A stretch of 64,000 nucleotides of DNA from Enoplosus armatus (lineage: Eukaryota > Chordata > Actinopteri > Centrarchiformes > Enoplosidae): the NCBI RefSeq assembly GCF_043641665.1, contig NC_092200.1:13911694-13975693 (forward strand), in the 5' to 3' direction. Shown piece by piece: positions 9,580-21,811 of the stretch. Each line of letters starts with the position of its first letter. The first letter of the stretch is position 1. The notes beneath the pieces were generated by a model. It saw only the letters and a list, made by a program, of their open reading frames with translations, made no database searches and was not told the origin of the DNA. The position numbers were made by a program, and so were the translations under genes.

Positions 9580-12500
9580 ATGAGTGTCATTGTAGTCCTG
9601 TGTGTGAATATGGCAACAACCAATATGTTGCTGAGTGTCTTCTTTCTTTCAGGTGAGCTGTTTGATCATTTACAGTTTGAACTTCATTTAGAATCAGAGA
9701 CCTGTACAGATAGAGCTAATTTGACAACTGTTGTTTAAATCCTGATGATTTATATCAAAATTGTCAGCAGCACATGAAAAACAATGTGCCACATCTTGCT
9801 GCTGAAGTATATTTTGTCTTTGTATTCATAGAGATTTGTTCCACATGATGTTGCTCATGAGTCTGGTTTACAGGTGCTTTGGCTGATTGTCCTGAGGCAG
9901 CAGACCTCTTCATAACTACACCAGAGAAGATGGAAGCACTGAGCGGATCCTGTCTGCAAATCCCATGTAGCTTTACTGATGGACCAAAACGAGATTTTGA
10001 CAGCAGCAGAGAAACCTTCGGAGTGTGGATTAAAAGTGAACCAAAATTGTCAAAAATAAACAACGTGATTTTCAACAGCAGTGGCGCAATTAACATCTAC
10101 CCAATGAACATTACTGGAAACCTCAGTCAGAGAGATTGCACCACTTTGTTTTCCAGTTTAATCATGAATTACACAGACACATACTTCTTGAGAATCATGA
10201 ACTGGCCTTCCAGGGCAACAGCTGTTTGTGATCCTCTTCAAATAAATGTTACAGGTAAGAGAGTTTAAAACATGATTGTTTAGAATAGGTCTGGTGCAGC
10301 TTTTGTCTAAACAGCAAACGTTGTGACCCTAACCTTCTCTACTGTAGATCATCAGCAGTGTTTGTGAGGGTCAAATGTTACAGAAACCTGCCGGTGAATG
10401 TCTGACAGAAATATGTATATATACCTACTGTGGTTTATTTTGCATTACTATAATAGTCCTGTGAGAAAGATGCCTGTAAATGCTGAAAAAGGGAAGTCTC
10501 AGTTTCACTGTCCTGCAATGGGATTTTTTTCATTTGATGAAACTGCTGATGAAACGCTCAGTTTTGGTAAAAGTTTGACGTAGTCAACACTTCCACAAAC
10601 AGAGGATGAGCTCTAATGACTGTGGTGGAAGAAGCTCTCAGATATTTTAGTTAAGTAAAAGTACAAGTACAACAATGCAAAAATACTCCGTTACAAGTAA
10701 AAATACTGCATTTAAAATCCTACTTCACTTTTAGATTGTTAATACTGATGCTTCAATGTGGAAGCAAACTGTATACTTAAACTGTAAACTGTATAAGTTT
10801 GATAGTTTATTCCGGTGGTTTCCAACCTAGGGGTTGGGCCACTCCAAGGGGTCAAAAGATAATCTAAGAGGATGTGAGAGGAAATAAACCTGTGCTCACA
10901 TTTTGGACTTTTCTCCCGGCTTTACTTTATTGTGAAATATTGGAGATTTTACCATATCTGTCCTTTAACAGTTGTTGAAATTAAACCGCATGAGAAGTTT
11001 AGAGGGGAAACATCTCTTTGTGGAACTGCTAACAACTTATAGATATCTGAAACACGACAAGGAGCCCCTTTATAAGGGGTCCCAAGCCAAAAAGGCTGGG
11101 AATCACTGGTTTAATCCTTAACGATGTGTTGTATTAAACAATCTTATCATGTGTGTTAATGTCTTATTCTGTAGAGTGACTAGTAACTATAGCTGTTAAA
11201 TAAATGTGGTGGAATAAAAAAATACAACATTTCGCTCTCAATGTAGAAGAGTAGAAGGATAAAATTGCATAGTACAGTAAATGTACCTAGTACTTTCCAC
11301 CACTGGACCTTCTCTCCAGCACCACCATAAAGTTCACATTTGTGGTTTTGAGTGAAATGTCTCAACATCATTTGGATGGATTGTCTTGAAATTTAGTACA
11401 GACATTCAGGATGAATTGTAATCAATTCATCAAGTCAAATCTTTCTTTCCAATACTTTATTTTATTCACAGAATATCATCAGCCTCAGCTGTACTTCCTG
11501 CTGACATGCTGAATTAAGATGCTGAATGTGGTAAATATTATACCTGCTAAACATCAGCATGTTAGCATTGCCATTGTGGCATGTTAGCATGCTGGTGTTA
11601 GCATTTAGCTCAATGAGCAGCCTCACAGAGCATAGCTGTATAGACTCTTAGATTTTACACTGAAAAATATAGTAACAAGACTGTGTTTGATTTGAAACCA
11701 CAGATTCTCCTCGGAGCCCCACAATTGAGATCTCAGGTGATCTGAAGGAGCAGGAGTCTGTCACTATAACCTGCTCAGCTCTCACTCCCTGTCCACACTC
11801 CCCTCCTCAACTCACCTGGAATCTCCAACAAGACACAAACAAAATAGAGGAAAACGCAGATCGAACCTTTACGACTAACATCCAGGCGACCATCACTCTG
11901 TCAGACCAACATGATGGATACAGCATCACCTGTTCTGCCAGATATCCTGTGAATGAAGGAAAAGCTTTCAAGACAGCAGAGGAGAGAAAGACTCTCAGTG
12001 TTTCATGTAAGACAACCAGAGTTTGTTGTTGGATCCTGGCAGCACATGATGACTCATGGGATGTCAGCTGATTTTAATGAATAAAGATAATCTCACATTT
12101 TCCTCAGATGCTCCCAAAGACACCTCAGCGTCCATCAGTCCATCAGGTTTGGTGTCAGCAGGTAGCTGGGTGAACCTGACCTGCTCCAGCAGAGCCAAGC
12201 CTCCCGTCAGCCACTTCAGCTGGTTCAGGATCAGCAAAGATGGACCCGTGACTGTATCTGAAGGAGACTTTTACAGCTTCAATGTGACAGATGGAGGAGT
12301 TTATTACTGTGTGGCCACAAATTATCTTGGTAATCAGACGTCACCAGAGATCCATCTGAATATTAAAGGTTAATATGAGAGGTTGGACTATTTTCTAGTT
12401 GCTATATCCATATTGTCCACTTGTCTTCTTTCAGTCACTTACATTGGTTTTGTTTTTTCAATGAGCAGAAATTAGCTCTCTGCCATGGTGGGCAGTTCTT

Positions 12501-13259
12501 GGAGGAATCGTTGGGATCATTGCACTCATCTGCCTGGCTGTCTGTGTTTTGTAAGTGTCCCAAATGAAAGCAGCTAACTTGACTCAGTTAATGGTCCTGA
12601 CATTTTAGCTGCACATCCAACAACACTTCTCATGAGTCTTGGCAACTTTGCTGGAACACTGTATATTTAACTTAAAACATAATATAATTAATCTAACAGC
12701 CTCTCATGTCTTTCAGGTGTTTAAAGTCAACACCTCGAACTCCACCACAGACCCAGGTGGGAAAATACTACAAAACTTTAGCTGTACAGTTCTGAGCTGT
12801 GTCGTTTGAATGTTTGACAACTGTTCATTGGCTGTGTAGTCTACCTGACTCACTGCTCAGACAATGATTGACTATAATACCCTTTTCAGAGCTGTCTCTG
12901 TGCTGTGTTGTAGTTCTGATTTTGTCTAAAAGTCCATACAATTTGAGATGGGTCTGTAATTCTTTAATAAGGAAGGATTCAGCTGCCTGTTCCCCTCACA
13001 ACACTTCCTGTTTGATTCATGGTTTTTTTTATAGAGTGAAGAGGTGGCTGCAAGTAACACTGAAGAAAAAGCAGACGACATCCATTACGGAGAGATCCAC
13101 TTCTCCCAGCGGAGACCTGAACCGTCCTCTGACTCAGTGCAGGACAGTGGACAGCAGCAGGACACACTGTATGCACAGGTCAAAGTGTCCCAGCCAGCAA
13201 ACCGCTTAACACAGACTGCAGACATAGAGGATCTCTACGCTCAAGTGAAGACGAAATGA
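9580..13259 (+). CDS. Siglec/CD22-like inhibitory-type receptor, gene B (454 aa)
   Basis: Exons: 9580-9652, 9874-10254, 11704-12006, 12108-12368, 12469-12550, 12717-12756, 13035-13259 (1365 nt). The layout is as in gene A: signal peptide starting MSVIVVLCVNMATT, Siglec-type V-set with GSCLQIPC, RDCTTLF and YFLR (Arg kept), two C2 domains, membrane helix (AVLGGIVGIIALICLAVCVF) and a tail with IHYGEI, TLYAQV and DLYAQV. The second C2 exon is nine bases shorter than in A and C, losing three residues after DFYSF. The intron before C2-1 (10255-11703) is swollen by two nested MITE-like repeats and a dispersed repeat. The C2 exons and the intron between them are nearly identical to A and C, pointing to recent sequence exchange. 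Non-coding first exon near 9333-9412; poly(A) signal 13362. Confidence 0.85.
10624..11306. mobile_element. hAT-like MITE with GTGGTGGAA ends, containing another MITE
   Basis: The left end GTGGTGGAAGAAG and the right end CTAGTACTTTCCACCACTGG form imperfect terminal inverted repeats of a type seen widely in fish genomes. The internal ends carry AAGTAAAAGTACAAGTA-like sequence. It has no coding capacity. It sits in the intron before the first C2 exon of gene B. A second copy of the same family is seen near 60840-61373. Confidence 0.6.
10812..11112. mobile_element. Nested MITE with GTGGTTTCCAACC ends
   Basis: The left end GGTGGTTTCCAACCTAGGG and the right end AAGCCAAAAAGGCTGGGAAT followed by CACTGG are inverted versions of each other, the pattern of hAT-type non-autonomous elements in fish. 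It has no ORF. It lies wholly inside the GTGGTGGAA element, so it inserted later. Confidence 0.55.
11360..11650 (+). repeat. Dispersed repeat, copy 1
   Basis: It contains GAAATTTAGTACAGACATTC, CAGGATGAATTGTAATCA, CATCAGCCTCAGCTGTACTT and repeated CATGTTAGCATGC motifs. The same ordered blocks occur at about 29100-29400 on the opposite strand and in part at 48848-49015, so this is an interspersed repeat family of the genome. Its class is not determined. Confidence 0.6.
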
Positions 13260-14189
13260 GTGTTGTTGTTAAAAGGCAAAAAAATACAATTGTGAAGAAT
13301 TCATATTCAATGTGCCTTAATGCAGCTGCTGCTGTGTGATTTTTCAATTACATGTCAAATGAATAAAAGCGTCAAAGCTCTAAAAAGGGAACTATAGTCT
13401 AAAATGACAACAGGTAAGTGAATGTAGTGAACTTGACACCAGAAGCAATTCTGCACACATATTAGCAGTGTTGTGCAAGACTATATTTCATTTTGAAATG
13501 TTTGTCCTTTTGCTTTGTGAGATTTTCTAATTATTTCTGACAAGGCATTGTACATAATGTATTGTGTATCCCATTTTCTTCAAAAAGTTCATTTGTAGTT
13601 ATTCGTTGTGCTGTAATGAAAACCTTTTATCCAACTTTGAAAAATAGTCTTGGTCACATTTGTTGGTCCAACATTTCATACCATTTTAAAATGCCCAAAT
13701 TTGTTGTATAAAGAGAGTTGTACAGTTTTTAAGTTGCAATAAAATTCAAGAACCGCTTCTGATATTAACACACTGATTTTGCACTTTGGTACAAGCGAGC
13801 GATCCTCAATTTAAACCAGTCAAGCCAAATGAGTCTCATTCCTCTGAAGTGTAAAACCTCAACTCAAAGTACTATCTGCTACGATCCTGTAGGTTAGTTA
13901 AACTAGGGGTTTAAGCATTAAGTAAATCACTTAGTTTATTATATTTCACTGTCAGTAAGGACGTCATTTTAAAGTCTCAGTTCTGTGACCAAGAGTCAAA
14001 GATAATCATCTTCATTACAAACACTTTCTAAAAAAGCTTTCATTTTGTTTAAACTGTGTAATGTAGCTCAGTGATTAGTAATGTTAACTCAAACGTGAGA
14101 TGTTTATTTCAACAGTGTTCACTTATATTTTTGTATGTCTGTGACGCAATTAACTCGATATAAAGAAGACGAAGCCCTTCTTGTTGACA
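13260..14189. other. 3' UTR and flank of receptor gene B
   Basis: A poly(A) signal AATAAA lies at 13362-13367. The stretch GTTGGTCCAACATTTCA near 13660 is shared with the 3' flank of gene C (near 22450), so the duplication unit includes the downstream flank. No gene is visible here. Confidence 0.5.
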
Positions 14190-16336
14190 GGATGGAAACA
14201 GTGAAAAGTGTTTGGATTACAGTGTTCTTCAAGTCTTCCAGGTCATGTGAGTCTTAAAACATATCACATCTGCTTGCTTTTATATTACAACTAAACCAGG
14301 AAGTTGGCTACTTGGTCTGTAGCAGATCTGCTGAAATTCACACATTGAATGACTTGTACTGTAAAGTCGTAAGACTTTATTTTTTCTGCCTTTTAGTAGC
14401 AGGCTCTTTTGGTTAGAAAACATTTCACTGCTTTTACTGCTTTTATTTCTCAGCTTCTTAAACAGCAATTATTCTGTCCCTCTTCATGATGAACTGTTCG
14501 TCTCAAGAAATGTCAAGTGACTTCAGTAACATTTTACTTGAAATGAAATATCATAAACTGAAAAAAAACCAATTACATTTAAATTGATTTCAGTGTGCAA
14601 GTGCAGCGCTGCAGATGTTAATTAATCACTGCTTCTCACACAGTGAACTGGTTGTACACTTTATTTATAATGCACTTTAATCCCCAATCACTGTTGATCC
14701 AAAGTGTTTTACAGTACAGAGAAAAAACTGAACAAAACAAAGAACAGGACGAGGAAAATCCACGTGAATTTGTCTTGATTTGCCTTGACTGTGATTGTAA
14801 AACGTGTCATTGTCGCTCCCTGACTTCAGCTAATGAATGCTCACACAACAAAGAGAGTTTTCACTGTCCCATGATGAGGTTTTTCTACTTTACCAGGAGT
14901 CGAAATCATAATAAAACACTTATTTGTGTTTCAGGTTGACAATAAAAGAGCCAACAACAACAACAACCTCTCAGAGACCATGATGGTGAGATACCAGTGT
15001 TTCCACCAAGGAGTCAATCAGACTTCTGCTTGATACTTATAGAGCCTTTGAAGTGAACACAGCATTTTAATCAGTGTGACACATCTGTGAATCTAGGGTT
15101 TGAAAAGACAAATTTAACAGAGCACTGAGAAAAAGCTGAGAACTACAAGTAAAAAGGGGAAGTTGATTAGCTGGTCCTGTCAACAGGATCGTCATAGCGA
15201 CTGTAGCCATGCAGCTCTCTGCAACAAAATGTCTTGATCAGTCCAGGATTGTGTTTACTGTGCATGATTCGACTCTTTATTCTTTGACGTGGAACCCTTT
15301 CCTTTTGTTTATTTGTAATTATACAAATAAACTGTTTATTTGTCATTTGTAATTTAAATCCTTCACACAAGCGTTGTGTATTACTGCATCTTTTTCTAGT
15401 ATTATTCCTGATGGACACTTGACAGAACCAAAACTAATGATCCACCAAAAGGAGCTTTACCAGCCCCTGTCTGTTACTGCAATAGGCAGTTTTTCCTTCC
15501 TGCTTGCACCTGTTGGCATGGTGGCGTAATGGTTAGCACTGTTGCAGGGGAGGTGGAGCAGGATAGAAGGGGTGGGGGGTTTGATTCCCAGCTCCCCTGT
15601 CATGTCGAAGTGTCCTTGAGGAACTGGGAAGGTTGAAAAGTGCTATGTAAGTTTGTTTATTTATTATTTACCTGTTTTGGATGCACTATACAGTTGCACG
15701 TTTAAATACAAGAAATTCAGCAGGAGTAGATCATCTAGATCTTTATGTGCTTAGTGGCCCTCAATAAGCCTGGATCACTCCAATATTTGACCAAACAATC
15801 ACAACTAGAAAGATTTCAGCTGTCTGAAAAGCTGCTCTGCAGCTGTTTGTTGTATAATAGATTAGTCTTAGGTTAGGGTTATATGATCCCACTTAGGGGA
15901 AGTTTCTTGCATATTTGTCTAATAAAACACTGGCTATCTGTACTGATGGTCTCAAATCATCCTCCTTTGGAACAAAAGGGTTCCACAAGAACTAAACTAC
16001 TCGTAATAAAACACTCTATATATTATATGTCTACATTTTGTATCTGCTGTTCAGGTAAATCTTAACTACATGTGCGCAATACATTAAGTTAATATTTGTA
16101 TATCTTTTTAAATATGTCACCATTGTGATTAATGTAATATGTACTACTAGAGAAGATACAGCATACAAGCTTGTTAAAAGTAATCTCTGTGAATAAGTCA
16201 TTTGCACCACGATGAGTTTAAGATGCAACACCATCTGACTTCCTCACTCACAGGAAGGATGAAGACTTCTTGAATTTCTGCAGTATTTTAGTCGTGTGAT
16301 ATTTAGCCCCAAGGTGACCATGCTGTCTTGTTACAG
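14190..16336 (+). pseudogene. Rearranged receptor flanks with exon-like remnants
   Basis: There is no complete Ig exon. A signal-peptide-like start is at about 14191 (ATGGAAACAGTGAAAAGTG, METVKSVWITVFF). An exon-like stretch 14935-14985 sits between TTTGTGTTTCAG and GTGAG. From 14270 to 14500 the sequence resembles 17880-18010, and from 15122 to 16318 it resembles 17313-17866, both in the 5' flank of gene C. The region looks like a scrambled duplicate of the upstream part of a receptor gene whose Ig exons are gone or have diverged. A tRNA-derived SINE interrupts it at about 15515. Confidence 0.45.
15515..15665 (+). mobile_element. tRNA-derived SINE
   Basis: TGGCGTAATGGTTAGCACTG resembles an RNA polymerase III A box and GGTTTGATTCCC a B box, with tRNA-like spacing between them apart from a short insertion. 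A conserved-type SINE body follows (GTCGAAGTGTCCTTGAG, then GTGCTATGTAA) with a T/A-rich end. This is the layout of fish tRNA-derived SINEs. Limits are approximate. Confidence 0.65.
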
Positions 16337-16574
16337 ATCATCCAGAGTTTGGGGCTGTTGTCTACGTTACAGTGAAGTTCCTGGTAATCTTCATGCTCTA
16401 CAGTACAATCCTCGTCTTTGAGTGGTGAGACAAACTTTTCTATGATGTGGTCATTGGCAGATAAAGACTTATTGGTCTCTTTGAAATGTTTAGAGTCCAT
16501 GTTGAACTTTTATTCATTCCATATCCTTTTCTTTCAGCTGGTTTAGATCAAGATGCTGCAAGAAACCAGTGAAG
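16337..16574 (+). CDS. Orphan transmembrane and juxtamembrane exons of a receptor, with a lysine in the membrane helix
   Basis: Exon 16337-16424 (88 nt, after TTGTTACAG, before GTGAG) and exon 16538-16574 (37 nt, after TTCTTTCAG, before GTGAG). Phases (1 to 2, then 2 to 0) equal those of the membrane and juxtamembrane exons of genes A-C, and the joined frame is open: a D-H-P-E-F-G stalk, then VVYVTVKFLVIFMLYSTILV, then FECWFRSRCCKKPVK. Unlike A-C, the helix carries a lysine near its outer side, as in activating receptors that pair with DAP12-type adaptors. No tail exon with ITIM motifs follows before gene C, and no Ig exon is recognisable upstream within the window. It may be a relic, or part of a diverged gene whose other exons I cannot see. 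Confidence 0.5.
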
Positions 16575-18263
16575 GTGAGCTACTAGACGAGAACAGGTAC
16601 ATTATTTTGTCAACAAGAAATTGTCTTGGAAGGAAAAAGGGGAGAAAAGCTCCTAATATGAAAGAGCAAAGGTTTCTTTGTAGGCGTCGTTGATGTTCAA
16701 CAGTTGCACTGAAGAACTCCTTTAGAGACATTGATGTTTAGATATCCATGTCTGTGTGTTTTGTAGGGTTTTTATCAATGTCTGTTTTCCATCATGCAAT
16801 AAGAAAAATACCTGAGACATTTTGTGAAGCAACTTCTTTTGATTGGCTCCTTAATTGATAACTGATCTCTTATAAGTAACTAGTTACTTCATCATGTGAA
16901 AGCTTGTGAGTACGCAGGGCGAAGACAGTCGCCTGCAATGTGTTTCCCACTTTCCCCTTGAAAGCATTTGGTTTTATACATTCAGTGCATAAGGTTTGAT
17001 TCCTGACTTCAGTTCAGCTGTTGAATTATCTTTACATGTACTGACGGTGGGGGACATTAATAACGTTACAACACAGTCAGCAGTGTGGTGCAAGTCACCA
17101 CAGTCACTGCAGGAGACTTCAGATGTAAACCCTGTGGCGTCTGGTTGACTTGTCACTGTCTAGTTTCCCACAGTGCTTGATGATACTTTGAGGTTGCTGT
17201 AAATGCAGTGAAGAGTAAATGTTAAAAGCGTGAGGCTTATCAGTGTGTGGTTGATGAAGTGAAGTGGGTAAAAGAGAAGTGGTGGAGAGTAAACGGATGA
17301 TGGCATGAACAAAGTGCTGAGAAAATGCTGAGAACTTGAAGTTTACAGAAGAAGTTGGTCATTTGGCCAAATTGGTTTATCGATAAGTCCCCAATTTAGT
17401 CAACTTCAAGTCTGATTTCTGATCCAGCAGAAAGAGCCTCACCAGCTCTGTCTGTTGCCACAATCAGCCTTGTTCCCTTGGGTCTGTAAACTGGTCTGGA
17501 TGCACGAACCAGTTTGACAATAAGAAACTCAGCAGGAGAGGATCATTGAAGTCTTTATCCCCTGGAACTGTCCTCCTTAAGATACAGTAAGTTCATTTTA
17601 TTTCAATTGTCACTGTTGCAATATATACTACAGAAAGAATCAGGCATATCAATTTGCAATTAATGCAACACTACATTAGTGTGTAAATTAAAACTGATAA
17701 TAATAATAATGATAATGGAAATTAATGAAAATAAATGAATAAGTTATTTGCACCATGATGAGTTTAGCTTTAGAAAAGCTGACTTCCTCACTCACAGGGT
17801 GCGGGCAGGAAGGATGAAGACTTCTTGTATTTCTGCAGTATTTTAGTTGTTTGATATTTAGCCTGAAACAGCAACCCTGTTTGTTTTTATATCGGCTTAG
17901 CAGGGAAGTCGGTTACTGGGTCTGTTGCAGTTCTGCTGTTTCTCCGTTTTGGCTGCAGGCTCGTTTGGTAAAATAAGATGTTACTGCTTTTTATGTTTTT
18001 AACCCATAAAGTGTTTTTCATTTCATTTAGCTGCTTTTCATGAACTCCACTGAAAAAGACATGATGCATTTTATTTGTTGGGTTGTGGTTCAGCAGAAAT
18101 GAGCCTCAAAGAAAAGAGAGGTTGTTTCAGCAACATTTTATCTGAACAATAATAGGAAAGTTGCTGTTTTCAATGTCTAAGTTTGAGGTTGCTCTAAAAG
18201 AACACGAATGTTTTGTTTCAAAGATGCTTTTCATTGAAAAGTAACTTTTCTTTTCAAATCCAG
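16575..18263. other. 5' flank of receptor gene C
   Basis: Segment 17313-17866 is duplicated in diverged form at 15122-16318. A probable non-coding first exon ends at 17967 (GGCTCGTTTG then GTAAAA). No other coding exon is recognisable. Confidence 0.45.
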
Positions 18264-18266
18264 GTG

Positions 18267-21200
18267 ATGAGTGTCATTGCAGTCCTGTGTGTGAATATGA
18301 TGACAGCCAACATGTTGCTGAGTGTCTTCTTTCTTTCAGGTGAGCTGTTTGTTCAGTCACTTGGAGACGTTCATCATTTACAGTTTGGACATTTAGAAAC
18401 AAGCACAACGACCAGTGCAGACAGAGTTACTTCGTCCAGCTGTTCATGTGCTGACTGCTAAGTGAGATGTTTCATGCTGATGTTGTCAACAGGACAAAGG
18501 AGCGAACATGCTGCTGCTGAACTGTAGTTTGTGTAACATGAACTTTCTCTTCATGCAGATTTTGCTCCACATTTTGTTAATCATGAGATTTTACAGGTGC
18601 TTTGGCTGGTTGTCCTAAGGCAGCAGACCTCTTCATAACTACACCAGAGAAGATGGAAGCACTGAGTGGATCCTGTCTGCAAATCCCATGTAGCTTTAGT
18701 GATGGACAAAAACAAGAGTTTGGCAGCGGAAGAGAAACCTTCGGAGTGTGGATTAAAAATGACTCCAGATTTGGCATCAATTCAAAGAATGTGATTTTCA
18801 ACAGTAGTGGCACAGTCAAAATCTATCCAATGAGGATTACTGGGAACCTGAGTGAGAAAAACTGCACCACTTTATTTTCCAGTTTAAAGATAAATTACAC
18901 AGACACATACTACTTCAGAATCATGAACTGGCCATTCAGGGCAACAGCTGTTTGTGATCCTCTTCAAATAAATGTTATAGGTAAGAGAGTTTAGTTTTCA
19001 TCAATATATATCTATAATGTTATTGTTGGGAATAAAATTTTAAATTCATGCCATTTTGGTCTAAACAGCAATCTCCATGACTCTAACCTTCACTGTGAAA
19101 TTAAATGTCAAAATATCTTGATTTGAAACCGCAGATTCTCCTCGGAGCCCCACAATTGAGATCTCAGGTGATCTGAAGGAGCAGGAGTCTGTCACTATAA
19201 CCTGCTCAGCTCTCACTCCCTGTCCACACTCCCCTCCTCAACTCACCTGGAATCTCCAACAAGACACAAACAAAATAGAGGAAGAAGCAGATCGAACCTT
19301 TACGACTAAAATCCAGGCGACCATCACTCTGTCAGACCAACATGATGGATACAGCATCACCTGTTCTGCCAGATATCCTGTGAATGAAGGAAAAGCTTTC
19401 AAGACAGCAGAGGAGAGAAAGACTCTCAGTGTTTCATGTAAGACAACCAGAGTTTGTTGTTGGATCCTGGCAGCACATGATGACTCATGGGATGTCAGCT
19501 GATTTTAATGAATAAAGATAATCTCACATTTTCCTCAGATGCTCCCAAAGACACCTCAGCGTCCATCAGTCCATCAGGTTTGGTGTCAGCAGGTAGCTGG
19601 GTGAACCTGACCTGCTCCAGCAGAGCCAAGCCTCCCGTCAGCCGCTTCAGCTGGTTCAGGATCAGCAAAGATGGACCCGTGACTGTATCTGAAGGAGACT
19701 TTTACAGCCTCAAGGTTACCAATGTCACTGATGGAGGAGTTTATTACTGTGTGGCCACAAATGATCTTGGTAAACACACATCATCAGAGATCCAGATGAA
19801 TGTTAAAGGTAATTGTAAAACTGTACTGAATCAGCTGCTGTACAGCTTTTTTGTATGTTTTTGTAAACCATTTTTGATTGCATTTGCATGAAATGATTCC
19901 ATACAAATACAAAATGATGAAAGAGAGAGAGACTTCAGCAATGGCTACATCAGTATTTTTACATGTCTACATTCTTTTTTTTCGTTCAGTTGCTTCTCGA
20001 CAGTGGGGTTCAGCTCTTGGAGGGATCACTGTCATCATATCAATCTGCGTTGCTATCAGTGTTTGGTAAGTATAACAAATTAAAGCACCTGACACGATGC
20101 AGTTTCTGGCAGGGAAGTTTCAACTAAACCTACGAGCATAGTGGCAACATGGATTACTATTTCTGCACTGACAGATTCCTCACATTTACATTTTTGTACT
20201 GATTAAAGTGGTTGACTCTAAAACTGCTAAACTGGAACAAAAGTATGATCCTTGTTCAGACCACCTGATCTGTGACTTAACGTCCTCCTTTCATCACCAA
20301 TCTACCCATCCAATTATGTGTTTCCCATCAGTCTTTACTCTCTATATCATCATTCTAATAGCTCTCTCATGCCTTCCAGGCGGTTTAAGTCGAAACATCA
20401 AACTCCACAGCAGACTCAGGTGGGAAAATACTAAACTTCATTGTACAGTATTGAACTGTGAATATTTTACATCTGTCCACAGTGACTAATCTTTGAGAGG
20501 TTACTGAGTGGGTTAAATATGAAGAAACACAACAGATGTGACAAAACAACCTGTTAGCAACACACTGCAGTTGGAAACTGTAAGACTGAACAACCCAAAC
20601 AGTAAACAGTTTCTTTTTTTAACTTTTTTTGTTGGAGCACATTTGATGAGAGTTTGGTTCTGACTCGAGGCACTAGCTCTTTCCTAAAAATCAAAGAGAC
20701 CTATGTATTCTTCACGCATATCAGAATCATATTTTAGCCAGGCTTTTACATGATTTGTAAACAGCAGCAGCAGTTTAAAGGTCCCATATTGTAGAAAGTG
20801 TGTTGATTATAAAGCAGGTTTAGCTGCTATATAAATACTGTGAAACACAACAAAAACACACATTCTCCTACATTTAGTAAATCAGTATGAAACAATGTTG
20901 ATTAGAACTTTGGAAAGACTTACACAAACGTAGTAAGAGATTTACAAATAGGCAGGGCAACTCAGTCCTGGCTCTCACCTTTTGTCTTTATACTGTAGTT
21001 CATGAGTCAACCTCAGCAATAACTCTGAGTCTTTCCTCTCTGGTGCGAAATTCAACAACTTCGGTTTTGTCTTGATTTAACTGAAGGAAATAAGTTGCGT
21101 CCATATTATTTACCCTCTCTAAGCACTGACACAGCGAGTCTATGGAACCATAGATATTTGGATCTGGTCGTTTTATGCTTTGGCCTAGTGGAAGCACACA

Positions 21201-21811
21201 AAGATTGAATAATAGAGGCCCAAAAATCTAACCTTGTGGGACTCCACTCAGAATAATGATCACGAGGGCAACAACAAAGCCCAGGCATTCAAGATATAGA
21301 CATGAATCTGGTGAGGATTGTACCAGTGAATCTTTCCCACATTTAGACTCCAGTCAGTCTAGAAGTACTGTACAATATGTTAATATGTTAAATGTGTATC
21401 CAGCAGAATCAGAACTAATGTGTTACCTCAATCAGTATTTAAACAAATCATTTAAGCTTTATCAGTGCAGTGCTGTGGACAGAAACTACTCAGTTTAATG
21501 AATGCATGTGTGATTATTTAACATGGAAAGATCCAGCTCACAACATTTCTTGTTCAATTGATTTTTCACAGTATCAAGGAGGTGACGAACTGGCTCTTCA
21601 AATGCCAGCCAACAAAACTACAGAAGACATCCATTACGGAGAAATCAACTTCTCCCAGCGGAGATCTGAACGGTCCTCTGACTCAGTGCAGGACAGTGGA
21701 CAGCAGCAGGACACACTGTATGCACAGGTCAAAGTGTCCCAGCCAGCAAACAGCTTAACACAGACTGCTGACGCCCCGGAGGACCTCTACGCTCAAGTGA
21801 AGAAAAAATGA
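18267..21811 (+). CDS. Siglec/CD22-like inhibitory-type receptor, gene C (461 aa)
   Basis: Exons: 18267-18339, 18597-18980, 19135-19437, 19539-19808, 19990-20065, 20380-20419, 21572-21811 (1386 nt). Signal peptide begins MSVIAVLCVNMMTA. The V-set has GSCLQIPC, KNCTTLF and YYFR, so the Siglec cysteine pattern and the arginine are kept. Two C2 domains nearly identical to those of A and B follow, then a membrane helix (SALGGITVIISICVAISVW), basic juxtamembrane WRFKSKHQTPQQTQ and a tail with IHYGEI, TLYAQV and DLYAQV. The last intron (20420-21571) contains a LINE fragment in reverse orientation. The start codon lies three bases after an acceptor (ATCCAG), matching a non-coding first exon ending at 17967. 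Poly(A) signal about 22391. It most likely acts as an inhibitory surface receptor (family inference). Confidence 0.85.
20995..21290 (-). mobile_element. Non-LTR reverse transcriptase fragment (Rex/L2-like)
   Basis: On the - strand the translation shows a broken SGVPQG block, GPLLFNLCVLPLG, SIDSLCQCLERVNNM and FLQLNQDKTEVVEF, all characteristic of fish LINE reverse transcriptases. A stop interrupts the GVPQG block and the stretch with the YADD catalytic motif is missing. It is a dead fragment inside the last intron of receptor gene C. Confidence 0.7.
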
